Under the pieces are notes generated by a model, which saw only the letters and a list, made by a program, of their open reading frames with translations, had not been told where the DNA came from and did not search any database. The position numbers and the translations under genes were made by a program. This document shows positions 27,154 to 35,247 of a stretch of 64,000 nucleotides of DNA, piece by piece (within the stretch, counting starts at the first letter, position 1; every line of letters begins with the position of its first letter). Origin of the DNA: Dinoroseobacter sp965279125 (lineage in GTDB: Bacteria; Pseudomonadota; Alphaproteobacteria; Rhodobacterales; Rhodobacteraceae); assembly GCA_965279125.1 (NCBI GenBank), contig CBDIHL010000023.1:24812-88811 (forward strand), in the 5' to 3' direction.

Positions 27154-27211
27154 CGGCGGAAAGCATGCGTAATTGGGCTTACCCTTCTCTGAGGTCAAGC
27201 TCCCGATAAGA

Positions 27212-27228
27212 TCACAGCATAGCTGTGA
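27212..27228. repeat. Hairpin in the IS110 5' end
   Basis: tcacagc/gctgtga form a perfect seven-base stem around ata, 13 bases before the IS110 transposase start. It lies in the 88 bases between the IS1182 right end and this gene. It could be a recombinase contact site or could affect translation. Confidence 0.55.
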
Positions 27229-27241
27229 GAAAGGGAGACAG

Positions 27242-28279
27242 ATGATGGAATACTATGTTGGATTAGACGTGTCGTTGCGGTCGTGCGCTCTGTGCATCGT
27301 TGATGGCCGTGGCAAAGTTTGTATGGAGCGAGAGCTGCCATGCGAAGTTGATAGCATCGCAGATTGCTTGAAGACGTTTCCCCATTCAATCGAGCGGATC
27401 GGCTTCGAAGCGGGCGCGCTCAGCCAACACCTTTTCTTCGGTCTGCAAAACAAAGGTTTCGACATCGTCTGCATGGAAGCCAGGCAAGTGAGCGCGGCGT
27501 TGTCGGCGATGCGGAACAAAACGGACAAGACTGACGCCAAGGGCATTGCTCAGATATTGCGCACTGGCTGGTTCAGTCCGGTGCATATGAAGAGCCGTGA
27601 AGCGCATGGTCTGCGTGCTTTGCTCAGCACCAGAAAGGCGCTACTCAAGAAGACGATGGATCTGGCCAACGAGGTGCGCGGCCTGTTGAAGATCTTCGGA
27701 GTTCGCCTGCCAAGAACCGTCAAGCACGGCAGTTTTGACGGCTTGGTCCGACCGATGATCGAGATGGATGAGGTGCTCGCGCATGCGATCATCCCCCTGC
27801 TCGACGCGCGCGCAGTTCTGTTCTCACACTATCTCGAGTTGGACCGGCGCGTTAAACGAGCAGCTTCGCAGGACGAAGTGTGCATGCGAATGATGACTGT
27901 GCCTGGGGTCGGCCCTATTGCCGCGCTCACATTCAAGGCTGCAGTTGATGATCCCAGCCGGTTTAAACGTTCTCGGACTGTGGCCGCACACTTCGGACTG
28001 ACGCCTAGACGCTTCCAATCCGGTGAACATGACAATCCAGGGCGTATCTCGAAGGCTGGTGATCGAGATGTCCGGGCTACCTTGTATGCCGCCGCGAATG
28101 CGCTGCTCATGCGCACGATGGCGGGATCACAGATCAAGTCTTGGGGGATGCGCTTGATGCGCACCAAGGGACGCCGACGTGCCGTTGTAGCCGTCGCCCG
28201 TAAACTCGCCGTCCTTCTGCACAGGATGTGGATCGACGGCACAGAATTCCGTCAGGATCAGGTGGGAGGCAAGGCATGA
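27242..28279 (+). CDS. IS110 family DEDD recombinase (transposase)
   Basis: A 345-residue DEDD enzyme of the IS110/IS1111 class. The RuvC-like N-terminal part has YYVGLDVSLRSC (first Asp), IGFEAGALSQ (Glu) and NKTDKTDAKGIAQIL (two Asp). The C-terminal Tnp domain has MTVPGVGPIAALTF and HFGLTPRRFQSGEHD with the candidate catalytic Ser. IS110 enzymes are guided by an element-encoded bridge RNA. The start is the ATG pair at 27242 behind AGGGAGA; the frame extends further upstream without similarity. It looks intact. Confidence 0.92.
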   Translation: MMEYYVGLDVSLRSCALCIVDGRGKVCMERELPCEVDSIADCLKTFPHSIERIGFEAGALSQHLFFGLQNKGFDIVCMEARQVSAALSAMRNKTDKTDAKGIAQILRTGWFSPVHMKSREAHGLRALLSTRKALLKKTMDLANEVRGLLKIFGVRLPRTVKHGSFDGLVRPMIEMDEVLAHAIIPLLDARAVLFSHYLELDRRVKRAASQDEVCMRMMTVPGVGPIAALTFKAAVDDPSRFKRSRTVAAHFGLTPRRFQSGEHDNPGRISKAGDRDVRATLYAAANALLMRTMAGSQIKSWGMRLMRTKGRRRAVVAVARKLAVLLHRMWIDGTEFRQDQVGGKA

Positions 28280-28621
28280 CCCAATAGCCAACCACCAATC
28301 CTGACGGGATCGTCCAATCCGGACGAGGTTCGTGGACGAAGCCGAAAATGTCTGCTGCGCATCTTGAAGCGCGCCGGAAAGCGGGGCTCTCCACTTCCAA
28401 TCCGACACATGCATGCAGCGGCGCCCTTTCGAACGCCAACACAGACTGCGAAGAGAAGCGTGACCCGGATAAGCGATCTCAGACATACAGTAGAAGGAAA
28501 ATGAGCTTGATCCAGACACCCAATTAGAGAAGCGGACCTTCGCTGCACGAGCAAGCAGTCGTGGCCAAGTTAAAAAGCTGACATTTAAACGGACTATCGA
28601 TTGGAGCATTTTGGGAAGCTC
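28280..28621 (+). other. IS110 3' non-coding region, candidate bridge-RNA locus
   Basis: About 340 bases follow the IS110 gene with no convincing frame. The first 80 hold stacked small hairpins: atcc/ggat at 28298-28310, tcgtcc/ggacga at 28310-28326, and a bulged ggttcgt/acgaagcc at 28327-28343. In IS1111-type members the bridge RNA is encoded downstream of the recombinase gene; in IS110-type members it is upstream. The longer non-coding side here is downstream. The RNA itself is inference. Confidence 0.35.
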
Positions 28622-28891
28622 TAAGTTAGTTTGCAGCCGGTAAATGCGGTTTGAAAGGTCGTCTGCAGGGCTGCAAGAGGCGATACCTTCGCATTAAGAC
28701 CATTCGAACAATTTGAGAGAGCGGGTTAAATCGGTGATAAGTGCAACCCGCCGTCTTCATTTGGCTGTCGAGAGCTTTGTCCCTCGATAGAGCCATTGCT
28801 CCAAGCAATATCCAAATCATGGACATCTCAGTCCGTAATAGAGTCGGAAACGAACGTCCTTGTTTCTCAATGGGTAGCAGAAGCTCCACCG
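28622..28891. other. Intergenic, no gene recognised
   Basis: This stretch lies between the IS110 side and the 3' end of nirV. Short open frames exist but show no family features, and one runs antisense into nirV. It is richer in AT than nirV. I see nothing else in it. Confidence 0.5.
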
Positions 28892-29647
28892 CTAGATGCC
28901 CTCGAATGGGCCGTCGGCAACAAGGCGCATTCCTAAATGTGCCGGGGGTGTCCCGACGGCGCATCCACCGCGTGCCGGATCGCGGATCAGGTAGGACATG
29001 GCGGCCACGTGCTCGCCGCCTACGAAGAAGGCCGGGCAGCGAGATATATCGACCCCTTCGGATGCGCCCATGTAGCATTCTTGCGTCCATTCCCAGACAC
29101 TGCCGTCAAGGTCAGCAATGCCTTCTGGCGATATCGAAAAACTGCCCTGCGGTTTCAGGGCCCGGGGCGCTTCGCCTTCGATCAAGTACGAAGAGGCCCA
29201 GGTCAGGGACGGGTCCGTGAACAATGGATCGGGGGCTTCGGGCAGAACTGACGCGGCCATTGCGTCCCATTCGCTTGCGGTTGGCAATCTGTAGGCTTGG
29301 TCTGTCTGGCGATTGATCCAGGCGAGGAATTCTTGTGCATCAAGATAGCTCAGGCCCGTTGCCGGCGTTTTCGCCGCGTCTTGATCCGGGCGTGCCCGCA
29401 GGCGTTGTGTGCAAGCCCCTTGATCATGGCACATGTTCCATTCGGCGATTGTCACCTCGTGACGTTGCACTTGGATTTGGGTGCCACCCTCAAGGATGAC
29501 AGGCCCTTCTGCCATCTGGGGGCGGTAGCCATCGTCGGGGGCGCGGTGCAGGACCGCGCCTCCGATAAGGCCCACCACCCCAAGCCCAAACGCGGCCAAA
29601 CGAAGGGACAACTTCGGACTGGGTTTGAAGCTTGGAGTGGTCGGCAT
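28892..29647 (-). CDS. nirV: NirV, formylglycine-generating-enzyme-like protein of the nirK locus
   Basis: A 251-residue protein with an N-terminal membrane anchor (residues 12-32) and an SUMF1/FGE-type domain: VQRHEVTIAEWNMCHDQGAC, YLDAQEFLAWINRQTDQAYRLPTASEWDAMA (by ends), DLDGSVWEWTQECY and HLGMRLVADG. NirV is found next to nirK in rhodobacterial denitrifiers; its role is unclear, perhaps maturation of the reductase. It follows nirK by 25 bases on the same strand and is the last gene before the IS110 element. Confidence 0.87.
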   Translation of the reverse strand: MPTTPSFKPSPKLSLRLAAFGLGVVGLIGGAVLHRAPDDGYRPQMAEGPVILEGGTQIQVQRHEVTIAEWNMCHDQGACTQRLRARPDQDAAKTPATGLSYLDAQEFLAWINRQTDQAYRLPTASEWDAMAASVLPEAPDPLFTDPSLTWASSYLIEGEAPRALKPQGSFSISPEGIADLDGSVWEWTQECYMGASEGVDISRCPAFFVGGEHVAAMSYLIRDPARGGCAVGTPPAHLGMRLVADGPFEGI

Positions 29648-29672
29648 GATATCGTCCTTTGCGTGCTAAGGG

Positions 29673-30890
29673 CTAAGTCGAGAATTCCCGCGGTGCGACG
29701 ACCTGTTCCATCAGGTTATTGTCCCACTCGCCCTCGACGACGAAGTGTGCGGTGGCCCCCAGCAGGACGCCCTCGATCAAGTTGTGGTTCACATAAGCGT
29801 ACACGCCGGGTTGCTCGAATGTGTACATCGCGGCCACGGCACTGCCACCGCGCACGAACCATGTTTCCATGTCCCGCAAGGGTGCATCTGTGAACGACGA
29901 TTCCCAAACATAGGAGCCGTGTCCACCGATCAGGTGTGGGCGTGAATCCCGGTTGGCCTGGTTGTGGATCATTAAGACCGTCTCACCGACTTTGGATTTC
30001 AAGGCATGCTCACCGGTGAGGGCACCGACTGCCCCGTTGAACACCGAGTGGGATGGGATCAGCCCGCGCATCGCCTCAAGGCTGTCGGAATAGTCGTCAC
30101 CGGCCACCTCATACTGACGGTAGTCGCCGTTCTCGTCCATCGGCAGGTAGTAATCCTGCTCGCCAATATAGGCGATGCTGTCATAACGCAGCGGATTGCC
30201 GTCCTTGTCCTTCAGCCCGTCGCGCGGCAGCACCATAACGGCCCCGTTCATCCCGTGAGTTACGTGGTACGGGATCATCGCCCCGCCGGGTGCGCAGTGG
30301 TAGGTAAAGCAGCCGGGCTTTGTGGCCTTCCAACGCAGCACCGTTTCCTCGCCGGGATAGACGTGGGTCAGCCCACCGCCGCCCAACGCACCGGTCGAGG
30401 CATGGAAGTCGATGTTGTGCTCCATCATGCTGTCAACGGGGTTGCGAAGGGTCAGTTCGACCATGTCGCCCTCGTGGCAGATGATCAGCGGACCGGGGAC
30501 GGACCCATTGTAGGTCAGCGCCCAGATCGACGCGCCGGTGTCTTCATCGACGACCATCAGCCGTTCAGTGGTCTCCATTGTGACTTCCACAATCTTCGGA
30601 CCGCCTGTCGCGACCTGTTCATGCGCAGGCGCAAAAGGAGGGGCGACCAACTCTTGTTTTACGCGGGTATAGCCCGACAGGTCCGCAGGCTTCGCGTTCG
30701 AGTCTGCTTCTTGCGGATCGGCTGCGCGGTAGAGTTTTTGCGAAGTCGCGTTGATCGCATTGATCTTGGGCGCGCGGTGCATTGCCATCGTGGAGGCACC
30801 GGTCATCGCGGCGGCACCTGCCAGAACGGATCCGCGCAAGACGTTGCGGCGGCTGGTTTTCATCAGGCCTGGATTGATGAACTTGGTCAT
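29673..30890 (-). CDS. nirK: Copper-containing nitrite reductase
   Basis: A 405-residue NirK that reduces nitrite to nitric oxide in the periplasm. A Tat leader (SRRNVLRGSVLAGAAAM) begins at residue 13. Type 1 copper ligands are His, Cys, His and Met in EHNIDFH, TYHCAPGGAMIPYHVTHGM. Type 2 copper His residues are in HNIDFHAS, YHC and LIGGHGSYVW. The two cupredoxin domains are complete. AGGAG stands eight bases before the ATG at 30890. Pseudoazurin, its likely electron donor, is encoded 57 bases upstream; nirV follows. Confidence 0.97.
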   Translation of the reverse strand: MTKFINPGLMKTSRRNVLRGSVLAGAAAMTGASTMAMHRAPKINAINATSQKLYRAADPQEADSNAKPADLSGYTRVKQELVAPPFAPAHEQVATGGPKIVEVTMETTERLMVVDEDTGASIWALTYNGSVPGPLIICHEGDMVELTLRNPVDSMMEHNIDFHASTGALGGGGLTHVYPGEETVLRWKATKPGCFTYHCAPGGAMIPYHVTHGMNGAVMVLPRDGLKDKDGNPLRYDSIAYIGEQDYYLPMDENGDYRQYEVAGDDYSDSLEAMRGLIPSHSVFNGAVGALTGEHALKSKVGETVLMIHNQANRDSRPHLIGGHGSYVWESSFTDAPLRDMETWFVRGGSAVAAMYTFEQPGVYAYVNHNLIEGVLLGATAHFVVEGEWDNNLMEQVVAPREFST

Positions 30891-30947
30891 GTCTTACTCC
30901 TGTCTGTTTAGGATGTGCGCCAACCGCGTGATCGGCGCTTTATAGTG

Positions 30948-31379
30948 TCAAAGGTTAGAAAGCTGCTCTTCAAAGCGTTCCTTGGTCCGGCGCGACATAC
31001 GGCCTTCGAGAAAGTCATCGGGCGCTTCAGCATCACCCACGGCAATGACCATCACCATGCCCATCCCGTAATGGGGCTTGCACATGACGCCATAGACGCC
31101 TTCGACATCGAGGGTGACTTCAACTTCTTCGTTGATCTTGCCCGCGAAGCCTTCTGCCCCATCAGGGATCATGCCTGCGACCGTTTCGGCGTTATGGCCG
31201 CGATCAACGGCGATAAACTTGATCGTGTCGCCGGGCTGCGCCTGCACGAAGGACGGCTCGAACACCATGCGTTCGCGGTCGCTGCCCACATTGAGCATCT
31301 GAACCTCGATGGTGTCGGCGAAGGCGGCGCTGCCAAGAAGGGCTGCAAAGGCCAGTCCGGTTGTGAAGCTGCGGATCAT
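30948..31379 (-). CDS. Pseudoazurin
   Basis: A 143-residue blue copper protein with a 20-residue Sec leader (MIRSFTTGLAFAALLGSAAFA). The type 1 copper ligands are visible as His in DRGHNAETV, and Cys, His, Met in MCKPHYGMGMVMVI. It carries electrons to NirK in the periplasm. I chose the ATG at 31379 for its leader and the AAGGA upstream. A longer frame reaches 31490 but has no leader. A probable NnrR/FNR box lies 67 bases before the start. Confidence 0.93.
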   Translation of the reverse strand: MIRSFTTGLAFAALLGSAAFADTIEVQMLNVGSDRERMVFEPSFVQAQPGDTIKFIAVDRGHNAETVAGMIPDGAEGFAGKINEEVEVTLDVEGVYGVMCKPHYGMGMVMVIAVGDAEAPDDFLEGRMSRRTKERFEEQLSNL

Positions 31380-31445
31380 TGTATCGTTCCTTTCTGATCG
31401 CTTGAGTGCTTGACCTGAAAGATATCGATTCGAGGGACCGAAACG

Positions 31446-31459
31446 TTGCGCTGGATCAA
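31446..31459. promoter_or_regulatory. NnrR/FNR-type box between pseudoazurin gene and nnrR
   Basis: TTGCG-CTGG-ATCAA is a good match to the TTGNN-N4-NNCAA class bound by NnrR, DNR and FNR. It lies 67 bases upstream of the pseudoazurin ATG and 84 bases upstream of nnrR on the other strand. The position suits activation of paz-nirK-nirV and possibly autoregulation of nnrR. Confidence 0.75.
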
Positions 31460-31542
31460 ACTTGGAAAAAGAAACATCTGAGAGTCGCATTTAGCGTGCA
31501 GAATAGTAGCAACTGTCGCGCAGCTATGGCACACCCCGTCTC

Positions 31543-32265
31543 ATGACGGACCTGTCGCCCCGAAAAACACTGCCACGGCTTGATGAAAGCTTACTGACGC
31601 ATTTGCCGCCCTTCTCGAAGCTGGAGAAGCGCCAGATCAGGCATGTCCTGGATCAAGCGACCTCGCGGCGTTACGCGGAAGGCGTTGCGATCTTTGAGGA
31701 AGGCCAAACAGCCGACCGCTTCTACATGTTACTCGACGGCTATGTTCGTGTTGTGCGGATTACGCCTGGTGGCGAACAGGTCACGGCGCTTCATATCCCG
31801 TCTGGACAGCTGATGGGGATCGCGAAGGCCCTTGCGCGCGACACCTATCCCGCCACGGCGATCACCGCGACGGAGTCGATCGCATTGAGTTGGCCCATGC
31901 ATCTGTGGGACGGCTTCATAGCGGACTTTGACGGCTTTGCGACGGAGACCCACAAAACGGTCGGGCACCGTGTGGGCGAAATGAACAACCGCATCGTTGA
32001 GCTGGCGACCCAACAGGTCGAACAGCGCGTCGCCAATGCTCTGCTGCGGCTTATCAATCAGACGGGCCGCAAGGTCGAAGGTGGCATCGAGATTGATTTT
32101 CCGATCACGCGTCAGGATCTGTCTGAGCTGACCGCAACCACGCTTCACACCGTCAGCAGGTTGCTCAGCGCGTGGGAAAAGCGCGGGCTTGTGGCCAGCA
32201 AGCGCAAGCGCATCACCGTTTGCGATCCTCACGCCTTGGTCGAGCTGAGCGTTGAGAAGACCTAG
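31543..32265 (+). CDS. nnrR: Crp/Fnr family regulator of denitrification, NnrR-type
   Basis: A 240-residue Crp/Fnr protein. The cNMP-like sensor domain occupies residues 20-145 (YAEGVAIFEEGQTADRFYMLLDGYVRVVRITPGG, given by ends). The DNA-binding HTH is DLSELTATTLHTVSRLLSAWEKRG. It lacks the N-terminal Cys cluster of FNR, which fits the haem/NO-sensing NnrR/DNR type. Its position between the nir and nor genes, with boxes on both sides, supports control of both. The exact subfamily is an inference. Confidence 0.88.
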   Translation: MTDLSPRKTLPRLDESLLTHLPPFSKLEKRQIRHVLDQATSRRYAEGVAIFEEGQTADRFYMLLDGYVRVVRITPGGEQVTALHIPSGQLMGIAKALARDTYPATAITATESIALSWPMHLWDGFIADFDGFATETHKTVGHRVGEMNNRIVELATQQVEQRVANALLRLINQTGRKVEGGIEIDFPITRQDLSELTATTLHTVSRLLSAWEKRGLVASKRKRITVCDPHALVELSVEKT

Positions 32266-32289
32266 GGGCAGGATTAATGGGTCCTGACC

Positions 32290-32508
32290 TTAAGGTAAGC
32301 TGCACTTAGCGGCGTCCTGCAATTCAGACACGAACGCATCTTCATCTAAGTCATACTCGGCACATGCATCGATGATCGTGTGAAACGGACTGATAAGACA
32401 CCCCACGCAGAGCATTTTGTGTCGCAGGAAGACGGGAATTGTCTGCGGCCATTCTGCCATCAGGTCCGCCAAGGGCAAATCCGGGTCGTCTAGACGTTTG
32501 CGTCGCAT
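32290..32508 (-). CDS. DUF1858 domain protein
   Basis: A 72-residue protein with the DUF1858 pattern: DLPLADLMAEWPQTIPVFLRH, then KMLCVGCLISPFHTIIDAC, and a short acidic helix. The CxGC motif near residue 34 is the mark of this family, which often accompanies nitrogen-oxide metabolism. The start at 32508 has GGGAGAGG upstream. It is divergent from norC and shares the NnrR-like box at 32556-32569. The longer open frame to 32973 runs antisense through norC and is not real. Confidence 0.85.
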   Translation of the reverse strand: MRRKRLDDPDLPLADLMAEWPQTIPVFLRHKMLCVGCLISPFHTIIDACAEYDLDEDAFVSELQDAAKCSLP

Positions 32509-32555
32509 AGTCCTCTCCCTTTTCAACCAAGCTACTGCGCCAATCGCTTCAAACA

Positions 32556-32569
32556 TTGCGCTGGCGCAA
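32556..32569. promoter_or_regulatory. NnrR/FNR-type box before norC and DUF1858 gene
   Basis: TTGCG-CTGG-CGCAA is a nearly perfect inverted repeat of the NnrR/DNR class. It lies 59 bases before norC and 47 bases before the divergent DUF1858 gene. Confidence 0.82.
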
Positions 32570-32628
32570 ACTTCGCGCACGCCCGCGCCCCTAGAAATGG
32601 CCATCCCGAGTTCAAGGAGGCCGAACGC

Positions 32629-33081
32629 ATGGCTGAAATTCTGACCAAATCGCGGGCGCGAAACATCTTCTACGGAGGCTCGATTTTCTTTGTCGTGGTC
32701 TTCATAGGGATGACCGTCCATTCCCATAGATACGTCGTGAACGTCTCGACCGCAGGTATGCCGCTGAGCGAGGCCGTGGTTCACGGCAAGCATGTCTGGG
32801 AGCGTCATTCCTGCATCAACTGCCACAGCTTGCATGGCGAAGGCGCGTATTTCGCACCCGAGGTCGGCAATGTGATGACCCGTTGGGGTGTGCAGGACGA
32901 TCCCGAGGTCGCTTATGACGTGCTGCGGGCCTGGATCGAAAGCCAGCCCAGCGGCATTGAAGGGCGCCGCCAAATGCCTCGCTACGACCTGACCGAAGAG
33001 GACATTCGCGGCCTCGCGGAATTCCTACGCTGGGCCGATCAAACAGACACGCAGGGCTGGCCGCCCAACGACGCCGGATAA
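32629..33081 (+). CDS. norC: Nitric oxide reductase subunit C (cytochrome c)
   Basis: A 150-residue NorC, the small subunit that passes electrons to NorB. One N-terminal membrane anchor (residues 13-32) is followed by the haem c motif CINCHSLHGEGAY and the Met ligand in RRQMPRYDLTE. The length is normal. It is first in the nor operon behind a good NnrR box, with norB 13 bases downstream. Confidence 0.96.
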   Translation: MAEILTKSRARNIFYGGSIFFVVVFIGMTVHSHRYVVNVSTAGMPLSEAVVHGKHVWERHSCINCHSLHGEGAYFAPEVGNVMTRWGVQDDPEVAYDVLRAWIESQPSGIEGRRQMPRYDLTEEDIRGLAEFLRWADQTDTQGWPPNDAG

Positions 33082-33094
33082 GGAGGGCGCACAG

Positions 33095-34444
33095 ATGAAA
33101 TATCAATCGCAAAGGGTGGCATACTGGTACTTCCTGGCCGCCATGGCGCTGTTCGGCATTCAGGTGCTGGGCGGTTTGGTGGCAGGCTGGATCTATGTCT
33201 CGCCCAATTTTCTTTCGGAAATCCTGCCGTTCAACGTGATCCGTATGATCCACACGAACGCGCTGATTGTCTGGCTGCTGCTGGGCTTCTTCGGCGCGGC
33301 TTACTTTCTGATCCCCGAGGAGTCAGAGCGCGAGATTTACTCGCCCAAGCTGGCTTATATCCAACTTATCATCCTGCTTGTGGGCACGCTGGGGGCCGTT
33401 GGGTCCTATCTCGTCGGCATCCATGGCGGGCGTGAGTTCTTGGAACAACCGCTCTGGGTCAAGTTCGGCATTCTCGTTGCCGCGCTGATCTTCTTGTTCA
33501 ACATCTCGATGACCGTGCTTGCGGGCAAGAAAACCGCGATCACCAATGTGTTGTTGATGGGCCTTTGGTTGCTGTCGCTGTTGTGGGTCTTTGCCTTCAT
33601 CAACCCCGACAACCTGAGCCTCGATAAGATGTACTGGTGGTTTGTCGTACACCTCTGGGTGGAAGCGACATGGGAGCTGGTTATGGCCGCAATCCTCGCC
33701 TTTCTTCTATTGAAGCTGACCGGTGTGGACCGCGAGGTGGTCGAGAAATGGCTTTATGTCATCGTCGCGACTGCACTGTTCAGCGGCATTCTTGGCACGG
33801 GCCACCACTTCTACTGGATCGGCTTGCCGGGATACTGGCAGTGGATCGGGTCGATCTTCTCAACGCTCGAAGTGATCCCGTTCTTCCTGATGATGAGCTT
33901 CGCGTTCGTCATGGTCTGGAAAGGCAAGCGCAATCACCCCAACAAGGCAGCCCTCTTGTGGTCGCTGGGGTCCAGCACTGTGGCCTTCTTTGGGGCAGGC
34001 GTCTGGGGCTTCCTGCACACGTTGCACGGCGTCAATTTCTACAGCCACGGCACACAGATCACTGCAGCGCACGGCCACCTAGCCTTCTACGGCGCTTACG
34101 TGGCTCTGAACCTCGCAATCTTCACTTATGCGATGCCACTGCTGCGGGAACGTGCGCCTTATAACCAAGTACTCAACATGGCCTCGTTCTGGCTGATGAC
34201 GGGCGGTATGGCGTTCATGACCTTCGTGCTGACCTTTGCCGGAACGATCCAGACGCATATGCAGCGCGTGATTGGCGACTACTACATGACGGTCCAGGAC
34301 GACCTTGCGGTCTTCTACCTGATGCGCTTCGGCGCGGGGGCTGCGGTGGTGATCGGCGCGCTGTTGTTCATCTATTCGCTTCTGGTGGTGCGCAAGTCCG
34401 AAATCATCGAACCCGGTCCTGCCAACCCTGTTCCGGGAGAATAA
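33095..34444 (+). CDS. norB: Nitric oxide reductase subunit B
   Basis: A 449-residue cNOR catalytic subunit that reduces NO to N2O at a haem b3/iron site. It has 12 membrane helices. Conserved His ligands are in MIHTNALIVWLLLG, HLWVEATWELV, GTGHHFYWIG and HGHLAFYGAYVALN; the functional Glu is in HLWVEATWE. It partners with norC, and norQ and norD assist its assembly. Start and end are well placed, with norQ three bases downstream. Confidence 0.97.
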   Translation: MKYQSQRVAYWYFLAAMALFGIQVLGGLVAGWIYVSPNFLSEILPFNVIRMIHTNALIVWLLLGFFGAAYFLIPEESEREIYSPKLAYIQLIILLVGTLGAVGSYLVGIHGGREFLEQPLWVKFGILVAALIFLFNISMTVLAGKKTAITNVLLMGLWLLSLLWVFAFINPDNLSLDKMYWWFVVHLWVEATWELVMAAILAFLLLKLTGVDREVVEKWLYVIVATALFSGILGTGHHFYWIGLPGYWQWIGSIFSTLEVIPFFLMMSFAFVMVWKGKRNHPNKAALLWSLGSSTVAFFGAGVWGFLHTLHGVNFYSHGTQITAAHGHLAFYGAYVALNLAIFTYAMPLLRERAPYNQVLNMASFWLMTGGMAFMTFVLTFAGTIQTHMQRVIGDYYMTVQDDLAVFYLMRFGAGAAVVIGALLFIYSLLVVRKSEIIEPGPANPVPGE

Positions 34445-34447
34445 GCC

Positions 34448-35242
34448 ATGAACATGCAAAATACGCCGACCCTGCCGTTCTACCAACCCACGGGACGCGA
34501 ATGCGACCTGTTCGAGACGGCCCATGACAACGGTTTGCCCCTTCTTTTGAAGGGGCCGACCGGCTGCGGCAAAACCCGCTTCGTCGAGCACATGGCGGCA
34601 AAGCTGGGCAAGCCGCTTCATACCGTCGCCTGCCATGATGACCTGTCGGCGGCGGATCTGATCGGGCGCTATCTGCTGAAGGGCGGCGAGACGGTCTGGG
34701 TGGATGGCCCTTTGACCCGCGCGGTGCGCGAAGGTGGCATTTGCTACCTCGATGAGGTCGTCGAGGCGCGCAAGGACGTCACCGTCGTGTTGCACCCACT
34801 GACCGACACGCGGCGCACGCTGATGATCGACCGGACGGGCGAGGAGCTGGTTGCTCCGAAAGGCTTCATGTTGGTGGCCAGCTACAACCCCGGCTATCAG
34901 AATGTGCTGAAACGGTTGAAGCCCTCGACACGGCAGCGGTTCCTGTCGATCTCGTTCGACTTTCCGCAGCCGGAAACCGAGATTGCGGTGGTCGCCAGCG
35001 AAAGCCGCCTTGAGCCGGGGCGCGTCGCACCGCTTGTGCGCTTGGCGGGTCATATTCGCAAGCTGAGCGGTATGGATCTGGAGGAAGGCGTCTCGACCCG
35101 TCTGCTGATCTACGCGGCGACCTTGATGGCCGGTGGCATGGGTGTGGACCAAGCCCTTGAGGCCGCGATCATCGAGCCGCTGAGCGATGAGCCGGACGTG
35201 CAGCAATCGCTGCGCGACCTTGTCAGCACCATCTACGGATAA
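34448..35242 (+). CDS. norQ: NorQ, MoxR-type AAA+ ATPase for nitric oxide reductase
   Basis: A 264-residue MoxR/NorQ AAA+ protein. Walker A is LKGPTGCGKTRFVEHMA at about residue 33, and Walker B is GICYLDEVVEARKDV. A sensor/Arg-finger region follows (LVASYNPGYQNVLKRLKPSTRQRF, by ends). With NorD it is thought to insert the iron cofactor of NorB. It has a short spacing to both norB and norD. Confidence 0.94.
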   Translation: MNMQNTPTLPFYQPTGRECDLFETAHDNGLPLLLKGPTGCGKTRFVEHMAAKLGKPLHTVACHDDLSAADLIGRYLLKGGETVWVDGPLTRAVREGGICYLDEVVEARKDVTVVLHPLTDTRRTLMIDRTGEELVAPKGFMLVASYNPGYQNVLKRLKPSTRQRFLSISFDFPQPETEIAVVASESRLEPGRVAPLVRLAGHIRKLSGMDLEEGVSTRLLIYAATLMAGGMGVDQALEAAIIEPLSDEPDVQQSLRDLVSTIYG

Positions 35243-35247
35243 GCGCC

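Noticed and set aside
28626..29090. Frame antisense and out of frame to nirV
   Set aside because: Arg-rich composition typical of an off-frame shadow; nirV covers most of it.
32509..32973. Extension of the DUF1858 gene to a 227-codon frame
   Set aside because: It runs antisense through norC, which is certain. The internal start with a ribosome site explains the domain fully.
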